DNA of 64,000 nucleotides from Agarilytica rhodophyticola (GCF_002157225.2 NZ_CP020038.1:5114501-5178500), one strand, 5' to 3'. Positions 16,601 to 24,445 are shown, counted from the stretch's first letter. Made by a program: numbers and translations. The notes: generated by a model from the sequence alone, not told the origin.

Positions 16601-17364
16601 TAGTTAGAAGCAGCAAATACTTCTTGGGAATTATTTGGATTGACTGCAATACGACTAAACTGTGCTTTTGCATCCAAGCCGTTAGTCAGTTCAGTCCAGC
16701 TTCGACCACCATTTGTTGTTTTCCAAATCTTACCGGCAACATCAGCATTTTTACCACGTGGATTATTATAGGTAGCATTACCATTCCCAACAAAAGAATT
16801 CCACGCTTTGCCTCTGGCCGTTCTGCCTGCACCAACATACCAAGTGTCAGCGTCAGATGGATCTATTTCCAAGGAGGAAACCTTAGCAATCCAGCTTGTG
16901 GTATCGGTTCCAGTCGCAGACGGCCCCGTATACCAAGGACAGTTCTTCACCATCGACCAACTTTTACCACGATCCGAACTTATAAAGAGGTGTGATTTTT
17001 CCAAGGCCACAGCAAAATTTGGATTGGCATGGGAGTAACGCATATCTACCAGTCGACCAAAGCCACCTGCGCTATCGTAATCGCGGACGCTATACCACAT
17101 AGTACCGTTATTATCCGATTGATAATTACCGCCCATATCAGGATTAAAAAACACGGTATCGGGAAATAAAGGATGGTAGTGAACCATTTCAGACATGCCA
17201 GAATTACCAGGGCCTTGACGTGTCCAGGTCACATTATCTGAAGATGGGATACGCTCTTTTTTGATACGGTCGTAAAATTCTTGCTGAGCTAGTACTGGTA
17301 TCGACGTAGCTAAAAGAGTAAATAAGAAAATTAAAAACACAACGACTTTCGGAGGAGAATTCAT
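13672..17364 (-). CDS. Large secreted Asp-box beta-propeller protein with carbohydrate-binding modules (GH74/sialidase-like fold)
   Basis: A 1230-residue exported protein. A signal peptide (VVVFLIFLFTLLATSIPVLA) is followed by about 850 residues of propeller with at least ten Asp-box repeats: SSDRGKSW near residue 129, then TTNGGRSW, SSNGGRSW, SVNRGNSW, TSNGGRSW, STDHGNTW, TTDGGETF, SNDGGRTF, TNNRGQTW and SDDRGKTW. Next comes a galactose-binding-like module (CKYDFGTADSPVQEGW to WVVNSMVLTKN), then a CBM6-like module (VEAEDYVRF to FNINWLEF), and a 38-residue tail with six cysteines. The fold is like GH74 xyloglucanases and sortilin, and the CBMs imply a polysaccharide target. The catalytic acids of GH74 were not identified, so enzyme activity is inference. 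Confidence 0.8.
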   Translation of the reverse strand: MNSPPKVVVFLIFLFTLLATSIPVLAQQEFYDRIKKERIPSSDNVTWTRQGPGNSGMSEMVHYHPLFPDTVFFNPDMGGNYQSDNNGTMWYSVRDYDSAGGFGRLVDMRYSHANPNFAVALEKSHLFISSDRGKSWSMVKNCPWYTGPSATGTDTTSWIAKVSSLEIDPSDADTWYVGAGRTARGKAWNSFVGNGNATYNNPRGKNADVAGKIWKTTNGGRSWTELTNGLDAKAQFSRIAVNPNNSQEVFAASNYGLYRSSNGGRSWTNIGRGKLPNNTIIDLDYYHNGSTFVLYVIDQVRHKPNGKSVSSTGGVFKSVNRGNSWENISGNLNIDLTRLDSGFNGWGGVKTTYYNYIAKWFGISVADARNRYSTLPTSILQPLQMVRADPSQADRIYVSLYDPQGGEISFGPGPLWKTSNGGRSWIMSTRGHGPAFENDGDYWRSRGTPTNENMVFGHEPFNQQWGSNYPMRTMRYFDINSRGDIMMISGHNTMLSTDHGNTWNQVDEDYTKAGNLMGRRNSDLPGEGIFQDHRFAPGELYLASGEHRLWRTTPDGEGQGEEERVAMKLLEKSMETVSSVAIDPDDLDTFFTTSQRQHGKDKIWKTTDGGETFIDHGKVTDAEFFMRTRSLKIDPTNKQLMYFGVSERTNKDVRKQGGFYFSNDGGRTFTQRNKGLPANVYIHDIEWDPRDPTYKSMFVAAQARSFGLGSIFPSRQGRPSIEGGLYHTNNRGQTWRRIKINSEVHGINDIKIDQTGRIYVTAGYRRWDYIKGGLWHSDNWGNNWQKTFSSDITEYVDVSPFNPDLLVVSVGRIHKNPGIYFSDDRGKTWTKNNKRLAIQGAIQAVEFSIHDPEVLWLAELGAGFSKGTYHNQTSCKYDFGTADSPVQEGWQGINPETQMTNLRWGKRPDSVDRDYGKYENNLMSDFVYSSSPATLHHKLENGRWYVTLKFGDAGWAHDGIVVKAEGAVAARNINVAKGRVAVANFAVDVRDGELDLEFSDAGGDDRNWVVNSMVLTKNGASTQKFANGLCVNTGSSQPTPRVPGKVEAEDYVRFFDSSAGNYGKSYRSDDVDIQPTLDVGGGYSVGWTANGEWLEYDINVTETSNYRFDARVASSPGGGSIGLVVDGRTVVNNIAVNATGGWQKWQTISAEIGRLSRGIHTIRVAMPKGNFNINWLEFSKILTPIPTSAPIVDQCDTTAQCKVKFGNRATDCLNSYSNRSICMCGASACQ

Positions 17365-18181
17365 GACACACAGCCCTCAATTAATACATATATTATATTT
17401 ATTTTCTGGCAATATAGCTCAATTTAAAATCAGCGTATTAATAACTATTTAATTGCACTTTGACTTTTTTCTAACAAGCCCATCCTAGAAATCGATCAAA
17501 TTAATATATTTACACTTCACTAAATCATAAATATAGAATTACACAAAAAAATATTTAACAAGATAAATAGAAGAAAAAATAACAGACTATTTAATCTAAA
17601 CCAGAACGCGTATTTTTATCATAAAAGTTAAATCAAAAATTCAAAAAATAAATTAAGAATACAGAAAAATTCTAACAGGAGAAAACATTATATTTAATAG
17701 ACTTACGTAGTAATTCAAAAAAATATTTCCTTTACTTTTTTACTATTTTCGCATCAAGAAAAAAATGGCACTCCACTATTAAATATTATAAATACGAAAA
17801 AACAATTAAACTTATATCTAAATCCTAATAAAAAAATAGACACGGACAATTTAAGCCGACATCAGCGCCAAAAAGATAGAAACCCTTATAAAAACTCATC
17901 AAGCATAAAATTAGATTTAGCTTAAATAAATCACATTTTTTTTGAAAATAATATAAAAACGCACATAACAAATATTAGACATTTTATTTGTTAGACATAA
18001 AAAGAGAGGTAGTCACTAAACATGTAAACATTTACAAGAGAAAAGTAGCAAGAAAATTTTAGTAGATAGTTCTATCGAAATTTAAAATGCACTCAAATAT
18101 TTATTGAGATATGTAAGGTCTCTTTAGCATTTTACATACTTATTCCTGCTTTTAATCATGATGTAAAACACTATTTGGAAA
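17365..18181. other. AT-rich gene-free stretch upstream of the Asp-box gene
   Basis: About 800 bases with stops in all frames and long A/T runs; no gene is seen. It includes a LacI-type palindrome at 18023-18036 and leads into the broken LysR copy at 18182. It must contain the promoter of the Asp-box gene, but no convincing -35/-10 pair stands out among many AT-rich candidates. Confidence 0.6.
18023..18036. promoter_or_regulatory. LacI-family-like palindrome
   Basis: TGTAAACATTTACA: inverted hexamers TGTAAA/TTTACA around CA, close to the LacI/CcpA-type site TGTAAACGTTTACA. It lies about 660 bases upstream of the Asp-box gene, far for direct control. Confidence 0.3.
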
Positions 18182-18347
18182 TATGGCATTACCAATATGA
18201 TTGTCTTACCAAATACATAAAGAAATAGAAAAAGAGTTATTAAAATAATTACCGGAAGAATATGAAGAAGCTCCCTTACCAATTCATATTATTTATCTAG
18301 AAGGTTGCCGAGCTAATGCTAAAATACATCCTTTTATTGATGTAATT
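18182..18347 (+). pseudogene. Broken copy of the 3' end of the LysR gene at 12632
   Basis: These 166 bases align with 13331-13495 of the intact LysR gene at roughly 80 per cent identity by hand count. Relative to the parent there is one extra T early in the match (ATGATTGTC against ATGATGTC), which shifts the frame, and two in-frame stops follow before the frame resumes. Its translation then reads EEYEEAPLPIHIIYLEG against DYEEAPLPIHIIHLEG in the parent. The 5' two-thirds cannot be found. It is a relic of a duplicated LysR gene, ending against the stop of the next LysR gene. Confidence 0.85.
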
Positions 18348-18349
18348 AA

Positions 18350-19267
18350 TTACAAGTAGCCCGACTTTTTGAGGCTATTAATAATAGTCAAACATTTATC
18401 AGTGATGGATTCACGCAAAAGCCTAACCATAGGTGTAATAAGTTGCTTGCTTGGACAGATTAGCCATAATTCAGTAGGTTTTGGCGTATACTCTGGCATC
18501 AGTTTAACAAGATTTCCAGATAACAAATCATCTGACATATCTAAAGCAGATTTCATAGCAATGCCGTAACCCGCAACACACCAACGCCTTACGATATCCG
18601 CATCGTTTGCAGTTCTATTGCTGCGCATTTTTACTTTAGATGTAATGCCTCTGCATGAAAACTCCCATATATCATGAACGGTATCATGTAGCTGATACAA
18701 CAGACTATTATGGGAATCTAAATCCTTCAAATGCACAGGCATACCATAGGTTTCAACGTAGTAAGGCGAAGCGCATAATATTCTTGGCACATCACAAATT
18801 TTAAAGCCATACATACTAGAGTCTCCCGGAGCACCATAACGTAATGCCATATCCACCGGATCTCGATAAAAATCGATGGTACTGTCAGTAATATGTAACC
18901 TGATGTTCAATTGAGGATGCTTACTAGCAAATAGATCAATCCATGGTAATAGAATATTTCTTCCTAGATCAGAAGGTACAGCCAGTCTCAAATCGCCGTC
19001 GATAATATTCTGCTCATTTTTGGCACTTTGACCGACTTGATTGAGTATAACCAAGGCATTTTCAATCTGAGGAATATATTTTTCACCAAAAGAAGATAGG
19101 CGTAATTTTCGTGTTGACCTCACAAACAATTCGACACCATAGGCTTTTTCTACTCGCTTAACCGCAGCGCTCGCAACCGCAACACTCATATCAAGGCTTT
19201 CGGCAGCTTGCTTGATACTCTTAAATTCGGCTACTTGTAATACAACTTTTAAATCGTCAATAAGCAT
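18350..19267 (-). CDS. LysR-family transcriptional regulator
   Basis: A 305-residue LysR protein with an N-terminal winged helix (VLQVAEFKSIKQAAESLDM; VAVASAAVKRVEKAYGVELF; RSTRKLRLSSFG) and a standard two-subdomain effector domain (DGDLRLAVPSDLGRNI; YGFKICDVPRILCASPYY). It is not the parent of the broken copy beside it. It is divergent from the exported propeller gene at 19455. A perfect inverted repeat with 7-bp arms begins two bases upstream of its start codon and probably serves autoregulation and control of the divergent unit. Confidence 0.9.
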   Translation of the reverse strand: MLIDDLKVVLQVAEFKSIKQAAESLDMSVAVASAAVKRVEKAYGVELFVRSTRKLRLSSFGEKYIPQIENALVILNQVGQSAKNEQNIIDGDLRLAVPSDLGRNILLPWIDLFASKHPQLNIRLHITDSTIDFYRDPVDMALRYGAPGDSSMYGFKICDVPRILCASPYYVETYGMPVHLKDLDSHNSLLYQLHDTVHDIWEFSCRGITSKVKMRSNRTANDADIVRRWCVAGYGIAMKSALDMSDDLLSGNLVKLMPEYTPKPTELWLICPSKQLITPMVRLLRESITDKCLTIINSLKKSGYL

Positions 19268-19268
19268 A

Positions 19269-19289
19269 TTATCAAGGTAAAATTGATAA
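19269..19289. promoter_or_regulatory. Putative LysR box
   Basis: TTATCAA (19269-19275), seven bases, TTGATAA (19283-19289): a perfect inverted repeat containing the T-N11-A pattern of LysR sites, immediately before the LysR gene at 18350-19267. Confidence 0.55.
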
Positions 19290-19454
19290 ACATTCTTCTA
19301 TTATCCTATTTTTCAGCAAGTAATAAAAGCATATATTAATGGCCTGGCGATAACGAACGCTCATAGCCAATTTGCTCAATAACACTGCTTAAATCAGCGG
19401 AGATGTTGTTCAGCTTCAAATTAATGCGTCAAAATAAATTCCGGGAAACCTACC

Positions 19455-20540
19455 ATGAAAACATTCATATTCGCCTCAGTAGCACTATTACTGAGCCAAC
19501 TTGCCCTCTCACAACCCACTAGTACTGGCCAATTACAAACTGTAACTGAGTTTACTGACTACCGTGGCGCGGGTGTAACGGTGACGCCAAAAGGCAGAAT
19601 CATTATTAGCATGCACCCTCTTGATAATCCGAAATATAGATTAGTTGAGGTAATGGCTAATGGTACAAAGCAACCTTTCCCCAATGCAGACTGGGCTGAT
19701 GGCCCTCAAGGCAAAGTGGGTTTAACGGCAGTCATCGGCGTCCATTCTGATAAACAGGGTGTTGTCTGGATGCTGGATATGGGAGATAGCAGTCATCAGG
19801 CAAAACTCATCGCCTGGGATACTCAGAGCAATTCTCTGCTCAAAAACATTACAATCCCCCAGTCGTCTTTAGTTGATAATTCCTTTCCACAAGACTTTGT
19901 AATTGATGAAAAACGAGGAAAAATATACATCGCTGACATGTCATTCGGCAATTTCTCTGGCGCTTCCAAACCAGCTATTATCGCAGTAGATATCGCTTCA
20001 GGAAAAACAAAACGCATCCTAGAAGGATTTGAAAAGTTCATTGCCCCAGACCGAGATATGATTATCGAAGCAACACGGTTGGCATCAAAAAAGAAGGATG
20101 GCAGTACCAATCCTCTTCGTTTCGGGCTCAATCCTATTGCCATTGATGACAGTTACAAATGGGTTTACTTCGCTACCATGAACGGTGAAAAAGTCCATCA
20201 AGTACCCGCTGAATTATTGGCAGATTTTGATAAGTCTGATAAGGCAATAAAAACTAAAATTGAATTCTTTGGCCCGAAAAAACCCAGCGATGGCATGCAC
20301 TATGTTCCTGGCTTAGGTTTGGCAGTAACAGATTTAGAGAATAATGCTATTGGCTTAACCACAAAAAATAATTACCAAATACTGATTCAAGATAAACAAC
20401 TATCATGGCCTGATAGTCTTGCAGTGAGTGGTAATTATATTTATGTCACTCAAGATCAATTACATCAGCACCCTGCATTTAGTCAAGGACTTGGTAACGC
20501 CAAGCCTCCATATAAGCTAATGCGCTTTAAATTCAAATAA
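19455..20540 (+). CDS. Exported major-royal-jelly/yellow-family propeller protein
   Basis: A 361-residue exported protein with a signal peptide (MKTFIFASVALLLSQLALSQ). It matches the bacterial MRJP/yellow family, a six-bladed propeller related to SMP-30 lactonases. Visible family elements are RLVEVMANGTKQPFPNADW, the segment VVWMLDMGDSSHQAKLIAWD, FPQDFVIDEKRGKIYIADMS, LNPIAIDDSYKWVYFATM and SWPDSLAVSGNYIYVT. Bacterial members have no agreed function; ligand binding or a lactonase/tautomerase reaction are options. An ABM gene follows after 54 bases, probably in one transcript controlled by the divergent LysR protein. Confidence 0.8.
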   Translation: MKTFIFASVALLLSQLALSQPTSTGQLQTVTEFTDYRGAGVTVTPKGRIIISMHPLDNPKYRLVEVMANGTKQPFPNADWADGPQGKVGLTAVIGVHSDKQGVVWMLDMGDSSHQAKLIAWDTQSNSLLKNITIPQSSLVDNSFPQDFVIDEKRGKIYIADMSFGNFSGASKPAIIAVDIASGKTKRILEGFEKFIAPDRDMIIEATRLASKKKDGSTNPLRFGLNPIAIDDSYKWVYFATMNGEKVHQVPAELLADFDKSDKAIKTKIEFFGPKKPSDGMHYVPGLGLAVTDLENNAIGLTTKNNYQILIQDKQLSWPDSLAVSGNYIYVTQDQLHQHPAFSQGLGNAKPPYKLMRFKFK

Positions 20541-20593
20541 AAAAACCAATTCACCTAAGTGCGTAATCACAACTTAATATAGGAGATAAATCC

Positions 20594-20884
20594 ATGGCAA
20601 AACTTACAATTGTGGCCAATATTATAGCCAAAGAAGACAAAATAGCACTTGTTAAAGCCGAGCTAATAAAATTAATCGATATTACTCGCGCAGAAAAAGG
20701 CTGTCTTAATTACGACCTTCATCAAGATAACAATAATCCAGCTCATTTCCTGTTTTACGAGAACTGGGAGTCACGGGATCTATGGCAAACCCATATGGGC
20801 AATACTCACCTAGCCGAATATATGAATGCGACAGAAGGCGCAGTTGAAGAATTTACACTCAACGAAATGACGGCTATTGGTTAG
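20594..20884 (+). CDS. ABM-domain (YgiN-like) putative quinol monooxygenase
   Basis: A 96-residue single-domain protein of the antibiotic-biosynthesis-monooxygenase fold: KLTIVANIIAKEDKIALVKA, the typical GCLNYDLHQDNNNPAHFLFY and ENWESRDLWQTHM segments, and the closing AEYMN. Related dimeric proteins oxidise quinols or polyphenols without cofactor, or degrade haem; no haem-specific residues are apparent. TAGGAG ten bases before ATG 20594 supports the start. Placed after the royal-jelly-type gene, it may act on the same aromatic substrate. Confidence 0.82.
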   Translation: MAKLTIVANIIAKEDKIALVKAELIKLIDITRAEKGCLNYDLHQDNNNPAHFLFYENWESRDLWQTHMGNTHLAEYMNATEGAVEEFTLNEMTAIG

Positions 20885-20986
20885 CAAGTAAAGTGGACAA
20901 GATAGTAATTGTCCACTTATCTAATTCAAGTTTTAAAAATAAAAAATCACTTTTTTATTAATTAATTTAACTTGTTGGATAATACT

Positions 20987-21790
20987 ATGTCTAAACAACT
21001 AACTATTGGCATCACCGATTTATCTTTTCACCACATAGCAGGCTCCCTTATATTTCATGTTTTAAGAGATTTTGGCTTTAACGTTAGGCGTGTTTACGCA
21101 AAGCATGAGCATAACTTTAAAATGCTCGCTCAAGGTAATACCGATATTTTATGCTCTGCTTGGCTACCTTCAAGTCATGGCATATACAGAGCCGAAGTTG
21201 AAAAAACTACAACATTGCTAGAACTTGGCCTGCATTACCAACCTTATGCATTATGGGGCGTACCACACTATATTCCAGAAGAATCTATCCAAAAGGTGGC
21301 TGATTTATTGAAGCCTGACATAAAAAAGAAAATGAAGCCGATTATACAAGGTATTAATCCAGGTGCCGGTATCACACGTTTTTCTTTAAAAATAATGGAA
21401 GATTATAAACTATCCAAGGCTGGCTACACATTTTATACCGGTACTGAGGAAGCTTGCTTTAGCGCTTTTGAACAAGCTTATGCTCAAGAAGAGTGGATTG
21501 TTGTTCCCCTCTGGAGGCCTCAGTTTCTACATTACAAATATCATATACGTGAACTGGAAGAGCCGAAAGGATTATTAGGCAAAGTTGACAAAGCCGTTAT
21601 GCTTTTACGATCAGACATACGCAATAGATTCAGCGATGAGCAGATTCAAATATTAGATTCTCTGCGATTCTCAAATGACATTATTTCTGAACTTGATTAT
21701 CAAGTCTATCGAGAAAAGCGCCCCCTAGACACTGTCACTAAAGAATGGCTAGATCACAATATACCATCACTGGATAAACTAAATAGTTAA
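20987..21790 (+). CDS. OpuAC-type glycine betaine/choline-binding domain protein lacking a signal peptide
   Basis: A 267-residue protein consisting of one OpuAC-type substrate-binding domain (ITDLSFHHIAGSLIFHVLRD, TDILCSAWLPSSHGIY, GINPGAGITRFSLK, EWIVVPLWRPQFLHYKY). The tryptophans in SAWLP and PLWRP match the aromatic cage that binds quaternary amines. It starts directly with the domain (MSKQLTIGIT), with no signal peptide or lipobox, and no ABC permease or ATPase adjoins. It may be a cytoplasmic binding protein, a sensor component, or a stray duplicate. ATG 20987 is preferred to TTG 20972. Confidence 0.78.
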   Translation: MSKQLTIGITDLSFHHIAGSLIFHVLRDFGFNVRRVYAKHEHNFKMLAQGNTDILCSAWLPSSHGIYRAEVEKTTTLLELGLHYQPYALWGVPHYIPEESIQKVADLLKPDIKKKMKPIIQGINPGAGITRFSLKIMEDYKLSKAGYTFYTGTEEACFSAFEQAYAQEEWIVVPLWRPQFLHYKYHIRELEEPKGLLGKVDKAVMLLRSDIRNRFSDEQIQILDSLRFSNDIISELDYQVYREKRPLDTVTKEWLDHNIPSLDKLNS

Positions 21791-21819
21791 ATCTTCGGCA
21801 GTAGAGAATTGAGCTTTGC

Positions 21820-21864
21820 AGATGTGTTAGCGAAACCACTAACGCATCTTCTATTTAATTTTTC
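21820..21864 (+). terminator. Terminator after the OpuAC gene
   Basis: AGATGTGTTAG (21820-21830) pairs with CTAACGCATCT (21839-21849), 11 pairs including one G-T, then a tail TCTATTTAATTTTT. Confidence 0.7.
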
Positions 21865-22060
21865 GAGAGAAAATTAAAAAACCCTAAAAAAATGCTAAAA
21901 TTTAACAATTATTTTTGCATATCAAACTAATAAATGGTTCTTTGTTACCTTGTCCTCTTTCTTTACTTATTTTAATCGCCTTCTACAATATATTTTATTG
22001 TAGTCAAGTAACCCTATAACAAGAAGTACATGATAACTACATATAATCATCTATTAACTT

Positions 22061-22933
22061 CTAAAGTATCTTCATCTGTTTATATATGAACATCAGCCCT
22101 TTGGAGAGGCCTACAGGGAAAGTCGAATAGTGATCTGTACCTTTAACTATTTCATCTTCAATAGTTAGCCCTCGATAATTTCTTGAAACCAGTTGCCTAA
22201 CAAACCTGACCTGATCATCAGCCATTTCATAATACATCCCATTCTTGATAGTTTCTAAAGAACCTGTAGCGAAGTATAAATTTGCATTTAATGATTTATT
22301 CTTTATATGATATTTATCTTCTAAATCAAAAATCCAATGTTTCTTATACCAAAGAGAAGGGCTGGTTAAAATGTAACTCGAAAATAGCTCTGGCTTTGTG
22401 AGTAACACCCAAGCACCAAACGATCCCCCTAAAGAATGTCCTGATAGTATCCGTTTAGTCGGGTTAGAACGATAATTTTCTTCTATATAGGGAATAACTT
22501 CATCCTCAAAAAACTTTAAGTATTTGGGCGCTCCACCCGTCTTATATTTCCTCCAACTATCATCCGTAATGGGCGTAAGATCTCTTACTCTACTATATTG
22601 GCCGTTCTCTCCATGAGCAAACGAAATTCCGACTACTATCACTTTATTCATTTGAGAAAAATGTGTCACTCCAGCAGCAACCTTAAAAGTATGTGGGCCA
22701 TCATTGAGGTACAGAACAGGGTATTTTTTATATTTATTAACTTCCTTAAAGTAACCCTCAGGTAGTTTAATAAATAAGTCATATTTTCTACCTAGTGCTT
22801 TAGAGTCAATAGTAATCGTCTCACTATTGTCGATTTTAAAGTTACTATTTTCAACCTCTTTTGCATTTACATTACCAACGCATACTAAGAAGGCTAGAGT
22901 TAAAACGATTTTTTTTATAGCAAACGACCTCAT
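22061..22933 (-). CDS. Exported esterase of the IroE/Fes-like alpha/beta hydrolase family
   Basis: A 290-residue exported esterase: signal peptide (KIVLTLAFLVCVGNVNA), then the putative-esterase layout with YPVLYLNDGPHTF, VIVVGISFAHGE, and the Ser nucleophile in RILSGHSLGGSFGAW near residue 165. A histidine in KGTDHYSTFP closes the triad. Related enzymes cut siderophore trilactones or acyl esters; no siderophore genes are seen, so the substrate is open. It begins 23 bases after the M1 peptidase stop and is probably co-transcribed with it from the BlaI-operator region. Confidence 0.82.
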   Translation of the reverse strand: MRSFAIKKIVLTLAFLVCVGNVNAKEVENSNFKIDNSETITIDSKALGRKYDLFIKLPEGYFKEVNKYKKYPVLYLNDGPHTFKVAAGVTHFSQMNKVIVVGISFAHGENGQYSRVRDLTPITDDSWRKYKTGGAPKYLKFFEDEVIPYIEENYRSNPTKRILSGHSLGGSFGAWVLLTKPELFSSYILTSPSLWYKKHWIFDLEDKYHIKNKSLNANLYFATGSLETIKNGMYYEMADDQVRFVRQLVSRNYRGLTIEDEIVKGTDHYSTFPVGLSKGLMFIYKQMKIL

Positions 22934-22956
22934 ATAAGTTTTTCCTATACATTATT

Positions 22957-24309
22957 TTATATATCTATGGTTGGAATTTTTTGACCATATACCCAACGTG
23001 TAAAGAAAGCGGTTAAGTCAACTTGAGAGACTTGTTCGAAAATTGATTTTAAATCTTGGGTTGTAACTGATTTTCCTTTATAAGTAAGGCTATATCGCTT
23101 CAAGCTTTGCCAGAATAGCTTATCGCCTAGCTTCTCTCTTAACATATAAAACACCAATGCTCCTTTGCTATATGCCATAGTACGATTAATATCTTGCTCT
23201 TCAATTACCTTTCTAAAAGCAACAGGTGCAACCCTTTTTTCTTTTACAGCACGTTGTATACGCTTGAGCGCTAACGCTATTTCGTCCCTGTAGGCTTCTT
23301 CTCCAAACAAATGTTGCTTGTACGCTGCAACCATGAAAACAACCAAACCTTCATTTAACCAAAAATGGGAAAAGTTTGCGCTGGTTATACTATTGCCCCA
23401 CCATTCATGAGCAAGTTCATGCGCAATAAACCAATTTTCATTTTTGTCATTTAACAAGGTATGAACAAACTTTTCTCCTACTAAACTAAAGCCAGAAGCT
23501 TCCTGTGCCATATAACCATCGACAACAACATATGCATAATCTTGCTCAAGGCTGAAACCTGCTTTACTTTCAAAAAATGAAAGCATATCAGCGGTATCTG
23601 CAAATGCCTTATTAATCAAGTCTGCTGTTAAATTTGATTTTATTTGTTGTCGATAAAGCACGGATATATTGACACCACTTGTACCCATAGAATGTTTTTC
23701 AAACTCACCAACGGCAAAGCCAAATGTATATAAAGGTATTGGCGTATTTTGTTTCCAGCGTGAAACTAATTGAGTACCGCTCACTTTTTTTCTTGCAACT
23801 AAAGTTCCGTTACCAATAGCCGTGGTAGTTAGATCATGTTTAATTGATAAATCAAAGGTGGCTTTATCTGATAGCTTGTTATGAGAGATTAACCAGTTCT
23901 TTGTATGGTAAACGGTAAAAAGGTGATCATCGTAAAATTTCAAACCACGAGTTTCTGATACTTTATATTCTATTTTCACTGAGTAAGCTTTGTTAGCTTT
24001 CAAAGGAGCTGGCAGCTGTACGATGAATAAATCACCTTCAACTGAGAAGTCGATCTTTTGTGCAAGGAAATAAACGGCATTGACCTGCTTAGCCCCCACA
24101 GAAAAACTCAAATGGTCTAAATTATCCACATAAGGACTGAAAGTAATTTCAACAGTTCCCTCTATTGATTTAGTAATAAAGTCGGGAGTGATCTCCGCTT
24201 TATAATGAATAAAATCTATATTTGATTTATGCACAATATCTGCCGAGTAAACTGATGTGATAAAGCTCAAATAGAAGAAACAAATTAAGTGTTTAATATA
24301 AAATTTCAT
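22957..24309 (-). CDS. Exported M1-family zinc metallopeptidase with variant substrate motif
   Basis: A 450-residue exported M1-type peptidase: signal peptide (FYIKHLICFFYLSFITSVYSA), a beta-rich N-terminal domain, then the gluzincin site HELAHEWWGNS, with the third zinc ligand 18 residues later in LNEGLVVF. The GAMEN exopeptidase motif of M1 aminopeptidases is replaced by AQEASGF, so the N-terminus-binding glutamate may be shifted or lost. The protein is short (no ERAP-like C-terminal domain). ATG 24309, with GGGA four bases upstream, is preferred to TTG 24321. It reads away from the BlaI operators. Confidence 0.88.
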   Translation of the reverse strand: MKFYIKHLICFFYLSFITSVYSADIVHKSNIDFIHYKAEITPDFITKSIEGTVEITFSPYVDNLDHLSFSVGAKQVNAVYFLAQKIDFSVEGDLFIVQLPAPLKANKAYSVKIEYKVSETRGLKFYDDHLFTVYHTKNWLISHNKLSDKATFDLSIKHDLTTTAIGNGTLVARKKVSGTQLVSRWKQNTPIPLYTFGFAVGEFEKHSMGTSGVNISVLYRQQIKSNLTADLINKAFADTADMLSFFESKAGFSLEQDYAYVVVDGYMAQEASGFSLVGEKFVHTLLNDKNENWFIAHELAHEWWGNSITSANFSHFWLNEGLVVFMVAAYKQHLFGEEAYRDEIALALKRIQRAVKEKRVAPVAFRKVIEEQDINRTMAYSKGALVFYMLREKLGDKLFWQSLKRYSLTYKGKSVTTQDLKSIFEQVSQVDLTAFFTRWVYGQKIPTIDI

Positions 24310-24327
24310 AAATTCCCACAATCAAGA

Positions 24328-24343
24328 TGCGACACATGTCGCA
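24328..24343. promoter_or_regulatory. BlaI-type operator, copy 1
   Basis: TGCGACACATGTCGCA: 7-bp inverted arms TGCGACA/TGTCGCA around CA. The core GACACATGTC parallels the TACANNTGTA core of BlaI/MecI/CopY operators. It lies 19 bases upstream of the M1 peptidase start. Confidence 0.75.
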
Positions 24344-24374
24344 CAATTGCTTTTAAACATACACAATGTTAGAG

Positions 24375-24390
24375 TGCGACACAAGTCGCA
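24375..24390. promoter_or_regulatory. BlaI-type operator, copy 2
   Basis: TGCGACACAAGTCGCA, 15 of 16 bases identical to copy 1, starting 47 bp after it. It lies between the divergent M1 peptidase and BlaI genes. Confidence 0.75.
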
Positions 24391-24413
24391 GCTTAATACC
24401 ACGCACACCAAAG

Positions 24414-24429
24414 TGCGACACAAGTCACA
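24414..24429. promoter_or_regulatory. BlaI-type operator, copy 3
   Basis: TGCGACACAAGTCACA, one base different from copy 2, starting 39 bp after it and ending 16 bases before the BlaI ATG, suited to autoregulation. Confidence 0.7.
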
Positions 24430-24445
24430 CTTTAAGAACATTTAC

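Noticed and set aside
24347-24445. Longer start for the BlaI-type repressor
   Set aside because: The extension translates operator repeats and precedes the conserved domain start.
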